DNA from: a virus
IMG/VR virus record: IMGVR_UViG_3300017750_000056
Span: 1-30,781 of that record
Strand: one strand, 5' to 3'
DNA: 30,781 bases
Shown: piece after piece, positions 1 to 9,700 of the stretch
Position numbering within the stretch: position 1 is the stretch's first letter
Layout of the letters: each line of letters begins with the position of its first letter
Translations under genes and position numbers: made by a program
The notes under the pieces: generated by a model
What the model was told of the DNA's origin: nothing
Seen by the model: only the letters and a program-made list of their open reading frames with translations
Databases searched by the model: none

Positions 1-354
1 AAAGACGGTAACATACTAAGCATGGGTTACAATGGCATGCCTTCGGGTATGGAAAACAATTGTAAAACAACTAATGGCGGTACTAAAGCTGAAGTAATTC
101 ACGCTGAAGCGAACGCCATATGTAAACTAGCCAAGAGCACAGGGTGTTCAGAGGGTGCAACACTATATTGTACCCTCGCTCCTTGTGTTGAATGTGCAAA
201 ACTAATACTGCAAAGTGGTATTAGTCGGGTAGTATTTTCTGATGCATACAAAGACGATTCAGGAACACTACTACTAATTCAGAACATTAAAGTAGATAGG
301 ACAAAGTATGCAAGCACAACTCCAATACCTAAAGGAGAAGATAAGAAAAGCTAA
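1..354 (+). CDS. dCMP/deoxycytidylate deaminase, 3' part (start outside the window)
   Basis: Zinc-dependent cytidine/deoxycytidylate deaminase family; in phages this enzyme usually converts dCMP to dUMP and feeds dTMP synthesis. The reading frame is open to position 1 (seven more codons before the first ATG at 22), and the residues there, ending SMGYNGMPSGMENNC, are interior family sequence, so the true start lies upstream. Visible hallmarks are the HAEANAI motif (zinc-binding His and catalytic Glu) and the PCVECAK zinc-binding Cys pair. The C-terminus overlaps the next gene by 47 bases, which suggests co-transcription with the RNA polymerase. The substrate is inferred from family context and was not tested. 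Confidence 0.88.
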   Translation, partial: KDGNILSMGYNGMPSGMENNCKTTNGGTKAEVIHAEANAICKLAKSTGCSEGATLYCTLAPCVECAKLILQSGISRVVFSDAYKDDSGTLLLIQNIKVDRTKYASTTPIPKGEDKKS

Positions 355-2500
355 AGCTCACATTGCTTGTAGTCTGCTAAAGTTAACATCTGACGCAGAC
401 CTCGAGGCTTACCTCGTGTTTACTATGGATACTATCCAGCAACACTTTACTCGTAATAGTATACGTGGAAACAAATCATACCAAGGTGAAGCCAACCTTA
501 CTCACTTGAGTACAACAATTGGCGAATATATTCTCGATGATATTAAATATTATCACGAGGATCAAGCACCTTGGGAATGGTTTAAGCTACGTGTAATGAT
601 GGGTGATCTGTTGCTGGAAGCATTCTATCAAACACACCAGATTAATATTGGTAAAAATAAAGATGATTCTTTTGTACCAATGGAAAGTCTGGATCGAGGA
701 TTAAAGAGAAGTCGCACACACTATATTGTTGTACCGGAACTATGGAATCTAATAGTGCCAGAAGGTTCTAAAGATTTGCTAGCCGGTACAACCTTTAGTA
801 AGCCTGAAGATATTTCACAACTCATGCAACCCACAGACAGACCTATAATAAAAGGCTGGACTGAACAAAGGAGTGGTGAGTTTAACCAGTATCTTTACCG
901 CGACTTTATTAAAAGCATGAATGTTCTGCAGCAAACTCCGTGGAAAATCAATACACAAATTCGAGATATTCTTTTACGTAATCGTGAAAAGATTATCGAT
1001 CAACATAAACACCTTCCCAAAAAGTATAAGTCTAAGATCATTGAGTTCGATCTGACAATGGCACGGTCCGCACTCATCGAAGACAATACTTTTTATCAGT
1101 ACACCGAAGCTGACTATCGTGGTCGGCTATACTACACAACCCCCTTCCTAAACTTTCAAAGTAATGATATTGCTCGAGGACAAATGCTATTTGCTAACGG
1201 TAAACTCATGACTGAGGAAGGCCTACGCAGATTAAAGATACACATTGCTAGCTGCTACAATCAAACTTATCATCGTGATGAGCTACCTGATTGGGTTACG
1301 GCAGACTACTTATCGTATCTTGAAGATGAAGGTTTGGATGATATATCAGTTGACAAGATGACACTGGTAGATCGTGAGGCATGGACTGATAACAATATAG
1401 ATATGCTAATGTCAATCGCAGCTGAGGAACGGATTGAACTAGCAGCTGAAAAACCTATTACACTTCTCGCTTGTGTATTAGAAATATACAATGCCATTAA
1501 TAGCGGGGGTGAATACTATACTTACTTACCGATCCCGGTAGATGGTAGCAACAACGGGTGGCAACACCTATGTGCTATGTCTAAAGACAAAGAAGCTGGT
1601 GAACTTGTAGGAGTAGTTCCGCAGGAGATCCAGAAAGACTTCTATGTACAGTGTGCTAAGAATCTTATTACAAGATTACCGGAGTGGTTCGACGAGCGCC
1701 AGATGCCCATGAAACATATACGTAAGGGTATCGCTAAGCGTGGATCAATGACCCGAGCATACAGTGCAGGTGCATCTAAGATAGCTGAGAACATGTATCT
1801 TGATTGTCACGTTGAAGGTTACTTAGATAGGTATAATATTACTGAAGAAGATTGTCGACTGCTTGCTAAGCATCTTGTTAAGTCAATTGATGAGGTATGC
1901 GCAGGTCCACTACAGACTATGAAGTTTTTACAAAAGATAGCTGAAGCTGAGATTGCTTCGGACTACGCTAAAGAAACCCAGCAGAAATCTATTAGATGGA
2001 CTACGCCTTCCGGCTTTCCAGTTATCTATGAAGCATTTATAGATAACGAGTTTAAAGAGAAAGCAACTATCAGTTGTACTGAGCGAAAGGTTAAGCCAGT
2101 AATTCGTAAGGAAGACGGTACTGAAGAAGAAACAGATACCATTCGTATCCAACATGTAGGTAAAGAAGCTACAGACAAACCAAAGATACGTTCCTTTATG
2201 TCAGGCATCTCACCAAACTTTGTACACTCAATGGATGCTGCACACATGGCTGCAGTAATTAAAGAATGGGGCAGTGACTTCGGTGCTGTTCATGATTCAT
2301 TTAGTGTACATGCGTGTGATGTTGACGACCTACTTCAAATCATTAAGGATAAGTTTGTAAGCATGTATGATTACCCTAATTACTTTGATGTAATAGAGCA
2401 CATGCTGATTACTAATCCAGATAACTTTAACTATGAACAACCAGGACTTGGAAGCCTGGAGATAAGAGAGGTGCAAGACAGTGACTACTTCTTCGCGTAA
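308..2500 (+). CDS. T7-type single-subunit DNA-directed RNA polymerase (730 aa)
   Basis: Phage-encoded RNA polymerase expected to transcribe middle or late phage genes. Visible motifs are DYRGR (residues 269-273), motif A with Asp412 in VDGSNNGWQH, motif B with Lys477 and Tyr485 in KRGSMTRAYS, the SPNFVHSMDAAH segment, and motif C with Asp663 in VHDSFS. The C-terminus ends DSDYFFA, matching the ESDFAFA 'foot' of T7 RNAP, so the 3' end is complete. T7 RNAP is 883 aa with DxxGR near 421-425, so the N-terminal domain here is about 150 residues shorter. That total size is close to the combined N4 RNAPII subunits. The Gly after the motif B Tyr in T7 is Ser here. Start: ATG 308 has a modest AGGA upstream; GTG 416 (GAGG 8 nt upstream) and ATG 425 are in-frame alternatives. 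Confidence 0.95.
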   Translation: MQAQLQYLKEKIRKAKAHIACSLLKLTSDADLEAYLVFTMDTIQQHFTRNSIRGNKSYQGEANLTHLSTTIGEYILDDIKYYHEDQAPWEWFKLRVMMGDLLLEAFYQTHQINIGKNKDDSFVPMESLDRGLKRSRTHYIVVPELWNLIVPEGSKDLLAGTTFSKPEDISQLMQPTDRPIIKGWTEQRSGEFNQYLYRDFIKSMNVLQQTPWKINTQIRDILLRNREKIIDQHKHLPKKYKSKIIEFDLTMARSALIEDNTFYQYTEADYRGRLYYTTPFLNFQSNDIARGQMLFANGKLMTEEGLRRLKIHIASCYNQTYHRDELPDWVTADYLSYLEDEGLDDISVDKMTLVDREAWTDNNIDMLMSIAAEERIELAAEKPITLLACVLEIYNAINSGGEYYTYLPIPVDGSNNGWQHLCAMSKDKEAGELVGVVPQEIQKDFYVQCAKNLITRLPEWFDERQMPMKHIRKGIAKRGSMTRAYSAGASKIAENMYLDCHVEGYLDRYNITEEDCRLLAKHLVKSIDEVCAGPLQTMKFLQKIAEAEIASDYAKETQQKSIRWTTPSGFPVIYEAFIDNEFKEKATISCTERKVKPVIRKEDGTEEETDTIRIQHVGKEATDKPKIRSFMSGISPNFVHSMDAAHMAAVIKEWGSDFGAVHDSFSVHACDVDDLLQIIKDKFVSMYDYPNYFDVIEHMLITNPDNFNYEQPGLGSLEIREVQDSDYFFA

Positions 2501-2738
2501 AGCATCGGGTATCCTCCCGGTCAGACTGGGACTAGAACCAGATAACAAGACAGCACTAGAGGAGCTAGGGATGGACGTATCCCTAGCTGACTCTATGTCT
2601 GATAGACAACTAGACGAATACATTATTGAACAAGAATATAACCGCGTAAAAGAATACTACGCTAACAAAGGAGAAGATGGTGAACGATACGCAGCCGACT
2701 GGCGCAGAGAAGCCCTCCATAAAATCGACATTGACTAA
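2481..2738 (+). CDS. Hypothetical protein, 85 aa, GTG start
   Basis: Small acidic/charged protein of unknown function, not recognised. It starts with GTG at 2481 inside the last codons of the RNA polymerase gene, preceded by AGAGAGG about 9 nt upstream, which supports translational coupling to the polymerase. The C-terminal half is helical and rich in Glu, Arg and Tyr (for example NRVKEYYANKGEDGERYAAD). No membrane segment or catalytic motif is visible. Its 3' end overlaps the start of the next small membrane-protein gene. It is supported by the same-strand context, the ribosome binding site and the lack of any other frame filling this stretch. Confidence 0.7.
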   Translation: MTTSSRKASGILPVRLGLEPDNKTALEELGMDVSLADSMSDRQLDEYIIEQEYNRVKEYYANKGEDGERYAADWRREALHKIDID

Positions 2739-2847
2739 CTTTATTGCAGCACCGTTTATGATTACGGCATGGTGTTGCTTATGGATTGCTACTTTAATTA
2801 CTGGTAATGCTCACTTCCTTATCGAGGTAGAACACACTGATGACTGA
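2677..2847 (+). CDS. Small single-TM membrane protein, 56 aa (overlapping gene)
   Basis: Short ORF overlapping the end of the 85-aa gene in another frame. Adjacent in-frame ATG (2677) and GTG (2680) codons follow a strong AAAGGAG (2667-2673); the GTG has the better spacing (6 nt), which would give 55 aa. The protein has a polar N-terminus, one hydrophobic segment at about residues 22-43 (FIAAPFMITAWCCLWIATLI) and an acidic tail, IEVEHTDD. It shares 8 bases with the next ORF (ATGACTGA). Function unknown. A location in the host inner membrane is inferred from the hydrophobic segment. Confidence 0.6.
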   Translation: MVNDTQPTGAEKPSIKSTLTNFIAAPFMITAWCCLWIATLITGNAHFLIEVEHTDD

Positions 2848-2968
2848 AGCGGACTTACCTAGTTGGTGGCAATGGTGGTTACTTATAGCAGTAACTTTGA
2901 ATACTTTAATTAATACAACTGTCTTCTTTATAGGACGTAAGTTTAAAAGTAATAAGGAATCTAAATGA
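2840..2968 (+). CDS. Small single-TM membrane protein, 42 aa
   Basis: Short ORF starting inside the stop region of the preceding small gene and ending with an ATGA overlap with the following 67-aa gene. GAGGTAG at 2824-2830 gives a ribosome binding site about 9 nt from the ATG. The sequence has a Trp-rich interfacial segment (SWWQWWLL), a hydrophobic stretch through VFFIG, and a basic tail, RKFKSNKESK. This is the layout expected of a one-pass inner-membrane protein with the positive end in the cytoplasm. Function unknown. Paired with the previous gene it could form a small membrane complex, but that is speculation. Confidence 0.6.
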   Translation: MTEADLPSWWQWWLLIAVTLNTLINTTVFFIGRKFKSNKESK

Positions 2969-3168
2969 AAGATCAATTGATTAAAGCCGTGCGTATGCAC
3001 GCAGAAGGTGAACTTGAAAGAGCTAAGACAAACATTATGGTTTATATGAACAATAGTGTAGGTATTGGTGAACACAGTGATATTGTGGAAGCTGTCCAAG
3101 AAGAACTAGATAAGATGGCGCAAGCTGATGATCGACTACAAATGATTCAAGCTTACTTTATGAAATAA
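2965..3168 (+). CDS. Hypothetical protein, 67 aa
   Basis: Small, mostly helical protein; the last gene of the + strand block before the terminator. The ATG overlaps the previous stop (ATGA), with AATAAGGAATC upstream as ribosome binding site. It contains NSVGIGEHSDIVEAVQEELD, a stretch that from memory recurs in small uncharacterised proteins of marine phages; no function is established. No membrane segment, no cysteines, no catalytic motif. Confidence 0.75.
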   Translation: MKDQLIKAVRMHAEGELERAKTNIMVYMNNSVGIGEHSDIVEAVQEELDKMAQADDRLQMIQAYFMK

Positions 3169-3174
3169 AAAAAT

Positions 3175-3223
3175 CCCCCTGAGTATACCGTAATGGTACG
3201 CTCAGGGGGTTTATTTTTTTTTT
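3175..3223. terminator. Bidirectional intrinsic terminator between convergent gene blocks
   Basis: The arms CCCCCTGAG and CTCAGGGGG form a 9-bp perfect GC-rich stem (3175-3183 with 3201-3209), continued after a 2-nt mismatch by TACC/GGTA around a short loop. A T-rich run (3210-3223) follows on the + strand. A matching A-run (3166-3173) lies on the other side and reads as a U-tract for transcripts on the - strand. It sits between the + strand stop at 3168 and the - strand stop at 3249, so it can end both blocks. Confidence 0.93.
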
Positions 3224-3248
3224 CTGTAACCTTAGGAACTACATGCTG

Positions 3249-6200
3249 TTAAAGATCCATCTGTGTAAGGTTCTTATCAACTTGCGACAATACTTCTCGT
3301 TTATCTTTAGCAGTTACTGCGACTGCTTGTTTGTTTCTTTGACTGAGGTTCATAGTATTCTTAAGTGTCATAAGAATTCTTTGGATCTGACGCTTAGTGA
3401 ATACTGTATTGTCTACATCAATTCCCATATCAGCTAAGTCGTTTTCAAATTGAACAGCAGCTTCTTCACCTGCTATTTGAAGCTGGGCGGTGTACTGATC
3501 AATAGAAGTTCCCGGTGTCTTTGCCTTATGCTGAAGTGTCTTAGCTAAGAACTTACTTAAAACAAGATCACCTTGCTTAGTACGAGACAGTAGATATGCA
3601 AGTCCACGGTATGGTCCATCTTCATCCAGGTTTACTTTTTCATTAGGATCTGGAAGAGGAGCTGCAATTTTTTTCATGGTGTCATCAAACCATGTACCAG
3701 CTACTTCCTCTACATAACTGTGATCACGAATACCTTCGAACCAATTCTTGTTTGCTTCACGACGTACAGCAGCAAAGCTACCAAGGTCGGTAACAAACGC
3801 ATCAAAGATAGGTAGGACAAATGGTTTACCCTTAGCCGCTTGGCTGATACGTTCCCAAGACTGGCCCGATCCTGTGCGAGCAATCATATTTCCATCATAA
3901 GACTGCACTGAAACCGGAATAATACGACCCAGTGTCCATCCGCCTGGCCCAAGTTCTGGGCGTTCGGCTGATCCTTCCGCACGCTCTTTATAGAATTGAA
4001 CAGCAACCTTCTTACGACCACCTTCTTGATCCTTAAATTCAAAGGAGCTAGAGGTTGTAAGCTCAGGCGCCATTTGTTTACCAGCAGCATAACTACGGAA
4101 ACCCATAGCATTATCGAAGTAAAGTACCTCGTTACTGGCCATTGACATAACTGCATTAGCTTTAAGCAGCCTGCCCATAGCAACAACCTTTGGGTCCATG
4201 ATTTCAAAGATAGAATCAACCAGCATTGTATGGAGAAAGTCTACAGTATCATCAAGACTAATCTCACCAGCTACTGCTTCTTTCTTAATAGCATCTGCGG
4301 ATGGTCCAGAGTAAACTGTAGTTTCCACATGCTGCTTAAGCGATGGAATTTCCTGGCCATAACCCATAGTCATAGGCGACTTCTTAAGGAAGTTAGCTCT
4401 ATCTTTAATTGCAAGGTTAAGAATATTTGTAAAGTACGAAATCTGGTTAGCCGGATAAAGTGTACCCGCATAAGTACCAACAGTCGCCTGCATGTTTTCG
4501 CCCATAGCTTTTCGTGAATCAAGCCAATCTGTATTAGAAAAGTCTTGAGTTACGATAAGTCCTGTACGCTTGGCCATAGAAGATACACCAAGAATAGCAG
4601 CATTAGTAGCAGGTCCATGTGTTTTACCATCCATCTCAGCAGTAATTGTTGTTGAGAACTGCGCACCATCTTTACGAGCAGCATCATAGTTAGCCACTTC
4701 AATAAACAGGTTTGCAAACATTGGACCTTCGTCACCGTGCTTAGCTAGCTCGGCTTTCAGGTTTGCATCTAGTGGATCATTACTAAAGCGCTTTACAATA
4801 TCTTGTTTGATACCACGAACAGCATCAGGTGATTGAGCTTTACGAATAGCTTCAACTGCCTGCTTAGCACCATTAATATCAAAGTTATCACGTGCCTGCT
4901 TAAGTTGATTACCCCAAGCTACAAACTGATTCCACTGATCATTACCTATTGTCCGGTCAAATGTAGCCAGGCGTTCCTGAGTTGATAACTCCGTACCCTT
5001 AAATACTTTACCGTCTTTTTCAGCGGACAAAAGCAAGCCAGAAATAATCTCTTTCCAAGCAGCTTCAACTTCACCACCAGTATTTGGCTTCCACTTATAA
5101 ACATTTCCACCTCCTACAATAAACCTTAGGAACTTATGTGCCGCTGGATTATAAAGTGTTTGCTGCACATGAGTACGACCAGTGAGTGCTTGCATTGAAA
5201 ACGTAAGATGGTTAACCTCGTTTGAGTATTCAGCCGCAGCTCCAGCAATATTCAAAAACTTTTCACGGTTTGCCTGCAAAATCTTTTGTGGATTATAAGC
5301 TTGAGCTTCTCTAATGGCCGCCTCACGCGCATCAGGAAACGGAATACGCATAGCAGCATCCATCATGCGTTGCTTTTCACCTTCAAGTTCATTCAACTTA
5401 TCTAATCCGATACCATACATTCCAGCATAGGTTTGGTTATCTGGGTTGTTAGTATTGATTAGACCCAGCACTCCAAACATAAACGCTAGACGCTCACGCC
5501 CCGCATCATTTACATATGGAACACTGTGATAGTTCACCATTGATTCTTGAACTAGCGACCAATCTTTAAGGTCACCAACTTTTGTAGTAACCGGACGAAC
5601 CCTCATGCGGCCTTCAAACACAGGCTGAGCAGTCTCTGATACACCCTTAAGCGGTTTAACTTCAGGCTGCGCCATCAAACCTTTAAAGTCCTGGTTCAAT
5701 CTATCCAATTCAATAGCACCTTCTGGTGTCATCTGATAATAGACTTGACCACCTGAATCCACTTCACGCGTATCTCGATATACCATATCAGGATTCGCAC
5801 GAGCGTAAGTCTCTTTTGCAAGATCACCCAGGAAAATAAATGTTTCGGGTGAAATCTCGTCAATGTTTTGTAAATAATCATCAGTAGGTCTACCTTCGTT
5901 TACTGCACGCTGGCGCTTGTAAGCCATAAAGATTTCACGGCCAAGCCCCTGGTTACCTGTAGCTTTAGTAAATCGCTGACCACCCTGTTGTCCAGGTACA
6001 TAATCACCTGGCATACCGGTTTCTTCATCAATCTTACCAGCCATTTCAGTGGCAGCATCCATCTGTTGGTGCATCCATGCCTCAGTTGTAAGCGACATAA
6101 CCCGCCCAAAGTCTGGATCAATTGACATACGACCGGTTTCTTCATCGTATTTACCGGCATCAAGCATTCGCGGATCATACAGTAAAGACTGAACGCCCAC

Positions 6201-6737
6201 ATTAATAGTAGAGCCACGCAATGCAGGAGCTACTGGTACCTTGATATTACCCTCGGGATCTGTCGCAGAGAACGCAGCTTCAGGGAAGCCAGCTTGTAAT
6301 GTCTCTAGCTTCTTAGCGGTCATCTTAGAACCACCAACTTCCTCTGCCATAACAGCGGTAGTATTATCAGCACGCACCAGTGCGCTTTCCAAGGGCTGCG
6401 TATTTTGTACAGCACTTGGTGCAAGTGTAGTTCGCTTTAGTTTTTCTGTGTAAGCAGGCACTCTTTCCCGCTCGCGCTGCTCAGCTACCAAATCTGGGGC
6501 CGGAGTAGGTGCCTCAGGCATATCGATAGCGGGCATCTGGGCTTCCGTGGCAACCTCTGTAATCGGTTGAGTAAGAATTGCAGGAGCAGCAACTTCCGGA
6601 GCTGTGGTGGGCTCCGGTGTTACTGCTTGTTCTGGTACCGGAGTAGCCAAAATTTCTGCAAAATCGCTAACTTTACCCTCAGTCGGCATAGTGGGCTGAG
6701 CCCCAGGTATTACACTAGGTCCTGAAAATTTAGCCAT
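3249..6737 (-). CDS. Putative virion-packaged single-subunit RNA polymerase (N4 vRNAP-like, 1162 aa)
   Basis: Seen directly: motif B KKSPMTMGYG (Lys785, Tyr793, Gly794) lines up position for position with T7 KRSVMTLAYG (Lys631, Tyr639). Motif A is EMDGKTHGPATNAA with Asp703. Motif C is PIFDAFVTD with Asp979, where T7 has HDSF. A GR motif at 520-521 (LTGRTHVQQTLYNP) matches T7 RGRVYAVSMFNP. The order is canonical and the B-to-C spacing (194 residues) is near that of T7 (181). Residues 1-95 are Pro/Ala/Glu/Thr-rich and probably disordered; no N-terminal domain like that of T7 is evident. The length resembles the N4 mini-vRNAP core (about 1100 aa). It is the last gene of the internal-virion-protein block, with GGAGGATAG before its ATG. 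Family membership is fairly firm. Packaging and ejection with the DNA are inferred from position and from N4. Confidence 0.82.
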   Translation of the reverse strand: MAKFSGPSVIPGAQPTMPTEGKVSDFAEILATPVPEQAVTPEPTTAPEVAAPAILTQPITEVATEAQMPAIDMPEAPTPAPDLVAEQRERERVPAYTEKLKRTTLAPSAVQNTQPLESALVRADNTTAVMAEEVGGSKMTAKKLETLQAGFPEAAFSATDPEGNIKVPVAPALRGSTINVGVQSLLYDPRMLDAGKYDEETGRMSIDPDFGRVMSLTTEAWMHQQMDAATEMAGKIDEETGMPGDYVPGQQGGQRFTKATGNQGLGREIFMAYKRQRAVNEGRPTDDYLQNIDEISPETFIFLGDLAKETYARANPDMVYRDTREVDSGGQVYYQMTPEGAIELDRLNQDFKGLMAQPEVKPLKGVSETAQPVFEGRMRVRPVTTKVGDLKDWSLVQESMVNYHSVPYVNDAGRERLAFMFGVLGLINTNNPDNQTYAGMYGIGLDKLNELEGEKQRMMDAAMRIPFPDAREAAIREAQAYNPQKILQANREKFLNIAGAAAEYSNEVNHLTFSMQALTGRTHVQQTLYNPAAHKFLRFIVGGGNVYKWKPNTGGEVEAAWKEIISGLLLSAEKDGKVFKGTELSTQERLATFDRTIGNDQWNQFVAWGNQLKQARDNFDINGAKQAVEAIRKAQSPDAVRGIKQDIVKRFSNDPLDANLKAELAKHGDEGPMFANLFIEVANYDAARKDGAQFSTTITAEMDGKTHGPATNAAILGVSSMAKRTGLIVTQDFSNTDWLDSRKAMGENMQATVGTYAGTLYPANQISYFTNILNLAIKDRANFLKKSPMTMGYGQEIPSLKQHVETTVYSGPSADAIKKEAVAGEISLDDTVDFLHTMLVDSIFEIMDPKVVAMGRLLKANAVMSMASNEVLYFDNAMGFRSYAAGKQMAPELTTSSSFEFKDQEGGRKKVAVQFYKERAEGSAERPELGPGGWTLGRIIPVSVQSYDGNMIARTGSGQSWERISQAAKGKPFVLPIFDAFVTDLGSFAAVRREANKNWFEGIRDHSYVEEVAGTWFDDTMKKIAAPLPDPNEKVNLDEDGPYRGLAYLLSRTKQGDLVLSKFLAKTLQHKAKTPGTSIDQYTAQLQIAGEEAAVQFENDLADMGIDVDNTVFTKRQIQRILMTLKNTMNLSQRNKQAVAVTAKDKREVLSQVDKNLTQMDL

Positions 6738-6748
6738 GTGCTATCCTC

Positions 6749-9700
6749 CTATTCGAATGCGCTAGCGATTGTTCGGTTAAGTTGATTGAATGGTCCCACA
6801 AATGGGGCCGTCTTAAGTATATCATATACACCTTTCTCCGGTCTACCTTCAATGATTTTACCTGCACCACCGTAGACACGAGCCACGTTTGAAAGTGCAG
6901 CAGCCTCACCAGAGACCGTATTAAAGAACCACTCAGCTGCATTATCAGATGATGATTCATAAATAGGATAGATAAAGTTAAGAACGCGCTCACCAGTACC
7001 TAGCAATCCAGACGAACCAACAGCACGCTGAAGCTTTTCCATATCATCAAGATAAGGAGATGGCTCACCATACTTAAGTAGGTCTTTCAAATACTGAGAT
7101 ACAAATCCAAGCAAAAGCATTGTTGTCATAACAGCAAACACATTATACTTCATAGCTGGAGTACCACGCGCAACATACTCGCCCCACATCTTCGGTATTT
7201 GATTAGCAGTAAATGTAGAGATGAAACCCTGGAACTGCGTAAACAAAGCAAGATGCTGGTTCTGATAGAACAATGGACGGTTAGCAACACCTGGAAGTGC
7301 AATAGCCATATTAACAAAGTTAAACTCTGCCTCAAGCATCATAGCATCGAAGGCTGCAGTTTGTTCTGGTGACCAAGGCCCTGGCTGATATACCATAGCA
7401 AGCATATCATCTACATTAATACCGAGATTACGGAGATGCTCTTCAGATTCCTGCACTGCGTTAGTCTTCGGCTCACCGCTAACTCTTTGATCCTGAATCG
7501 TACTAAGGTGATTCATAATAAAGTCGTTAGCAATCGATGCCCGAATGCTACGCGTGTAGTCAGTCCACTGTTGCAATCCAATAATCTTAAAGTATTTATC
7601 TAGCAGATGACGTGATGCATGTGTATTTTCTGTAGCACCAGTAGTCTGTGCTGCACCAACATCCCAATCAAAGAAGCCAAGGCGTTTAATGTTTTCTTGC
7701 CTAGACTCTTTACCTACCTGTCGGTTTGTAGAGTTATAGCGAGGATCTGTTATAGTTCCCCATAATGCTTGCGCCATTTCTTTTGAAGCGTTACCAATAG
7801 TCTTGAAGACCATATCTTTTGGTAGTCCTACGGTTGTAATAGCTAGCTCAACAAACGATGAGATAGTAGCAAGAGGTAGACCAGCAATTGTAGTCCAGAT
7901 ACCAAGGTTCTTTTGAATGTTAGCAAGAGTACGGTTTTGCATACGCTTATAGTTACCCGACTCTGCATCTAGGTAGTCTTGCATTTGTGCTGCAACTTTA
8001 TTTACTTCTGCTGCAGGTACACCTTCTTCTAGCGCCTGATTTAACAGCTCATTTACTTTTGCATTATTATCACCAAGAAACTCTTGATATGTAATATAAC
8101 GAGATGCCGACTTAGCAGCATTAGATATATTAGTAAACGCATCTGACTCCATGAATTGTTTAAACTCAGGGTTTTCAGATAGATTAAGAGTACGACTGCG
8201 GTGTGCAGCAGGTATAAACCTACCTTGACCTACATTAAATGTGTCTTGTTCTCCCACCAATGTTTCTTGATTAAGAATATTATCAGTAAGTGTTTCAGCA
8301 TCAGTACGACTATAATTATAATTGTCCATTAGCTTTTGTATAAAACCATTACGATCTTTTTCAATAGCTACTTTATTAAAAGACTTATACTTAAATAAGT
8401 AGTTCTTTATATAGCCAAGAGGTGCAGGCTTATTATTCTTTTGAGCAGCAGCTACCTGATCATTATATAGTTTATCACTAAGCTTCATAGTTTGTTGATA
8501 GTATTGAGCGAGCCAGTTACGGTGCCGTCTAATATCTTCTGGAAGATTATCCCAGTCTATGCCTGCACTAGATTGATTACCTAGCCATGAACCAAACTTA
8601 TTAATAATGCTTGACAGCTCAGGCTGACTAATGGTTTTAAACCCAGCAGCTTGAGCAAACTCAGCTGGTGAGCTAACCATATTTCGGTATTCAGTTAGCA
8701 AATGTTTCTTACGGTTTTCAAAGTTTGAACCTGAAAATGTGCGCTGTAGATTACCACCAAAAGTATCAGCTAATATTCGCATAGCTCTTGAGCGATCTTG
8801 CAAACTTTCGTTAAAGATAAAACGTGTAGCGCCTCGCCATAAGCTAGGCACAGCCTGCCAAGTATCTTTTACTCTATCAAATACTGACCGCTCTAAATCA
8901 CGGCGGTTAGCTGCGTCAACCTTTTCTTGGAAGCTTGCACCCTGATTTCCCCGTGCCGTTACAGCTGTGCCTGCATCATCATTCAACTCCTGAATAGATT
9001 TAACTCTACCGAATTGCCGAACCTCTTCTTCAGCGCGTTGACCACGCTTAGATAAGCGCTTAGCTTCAGCAGGTGCTTGACGCACGGCAACATCGGCCCA
9101 GGCGCCGGCATCATATGCAATACCAGGAATAGAGAAGCCCGCACCTAAAGTACCACCAGCAATAGTAGCATTTAGTAGTCGGCTTTCAAGTTCAACTGCA
9201 TCAAACTCTTTATCACTGCCAAGTGTAGCAGCCATATAACCAGTTAGTTCTTGACCGGCTTCTGTTACAGCTTCGCCTGCCATACCTTTACTGGATGATG
9301 CAAGAAAGCTACGTAGTACATTACGCGATTTAAGTTGGCGCTTAGCAACTTCAGATGCTGCGCCAGCAAGGCTAGCCACTTCAAGTCGTGTAGCATTTGC
9401 TAGCATGTTCTTAGCAACAGTATCAGTAACACCATCACGTGCTACGATTGCAGCAACAGCGGCATCTCTGGTTTCTTTCTTAAGAATGCTTGCACCCTTC
9501 ATAATACCAAACAAACCGAGTCTATCAAGAGCGGCTTGCGTAACACCAGCAGCAATAGCTAGTCCAGCATTACGGTCTTCACCTTCCATCTCATTCCAGG
9601 TTTGTCCTGTATACATAGCGGCGGGTGACAGCATTGACACACCACCGGTAACCGGAGCAAGTACCGTACCAGCAATTGTGTTTGCCATATATGGTAATGA

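Noticed and set aside
2330-2623. 97-aa ORF on the - strand across the RNA polymerase end
   Set aside because: It is antisense to two well-supported + strand genes, has no ribosome binding site, and its composition is that of a shadow frame.
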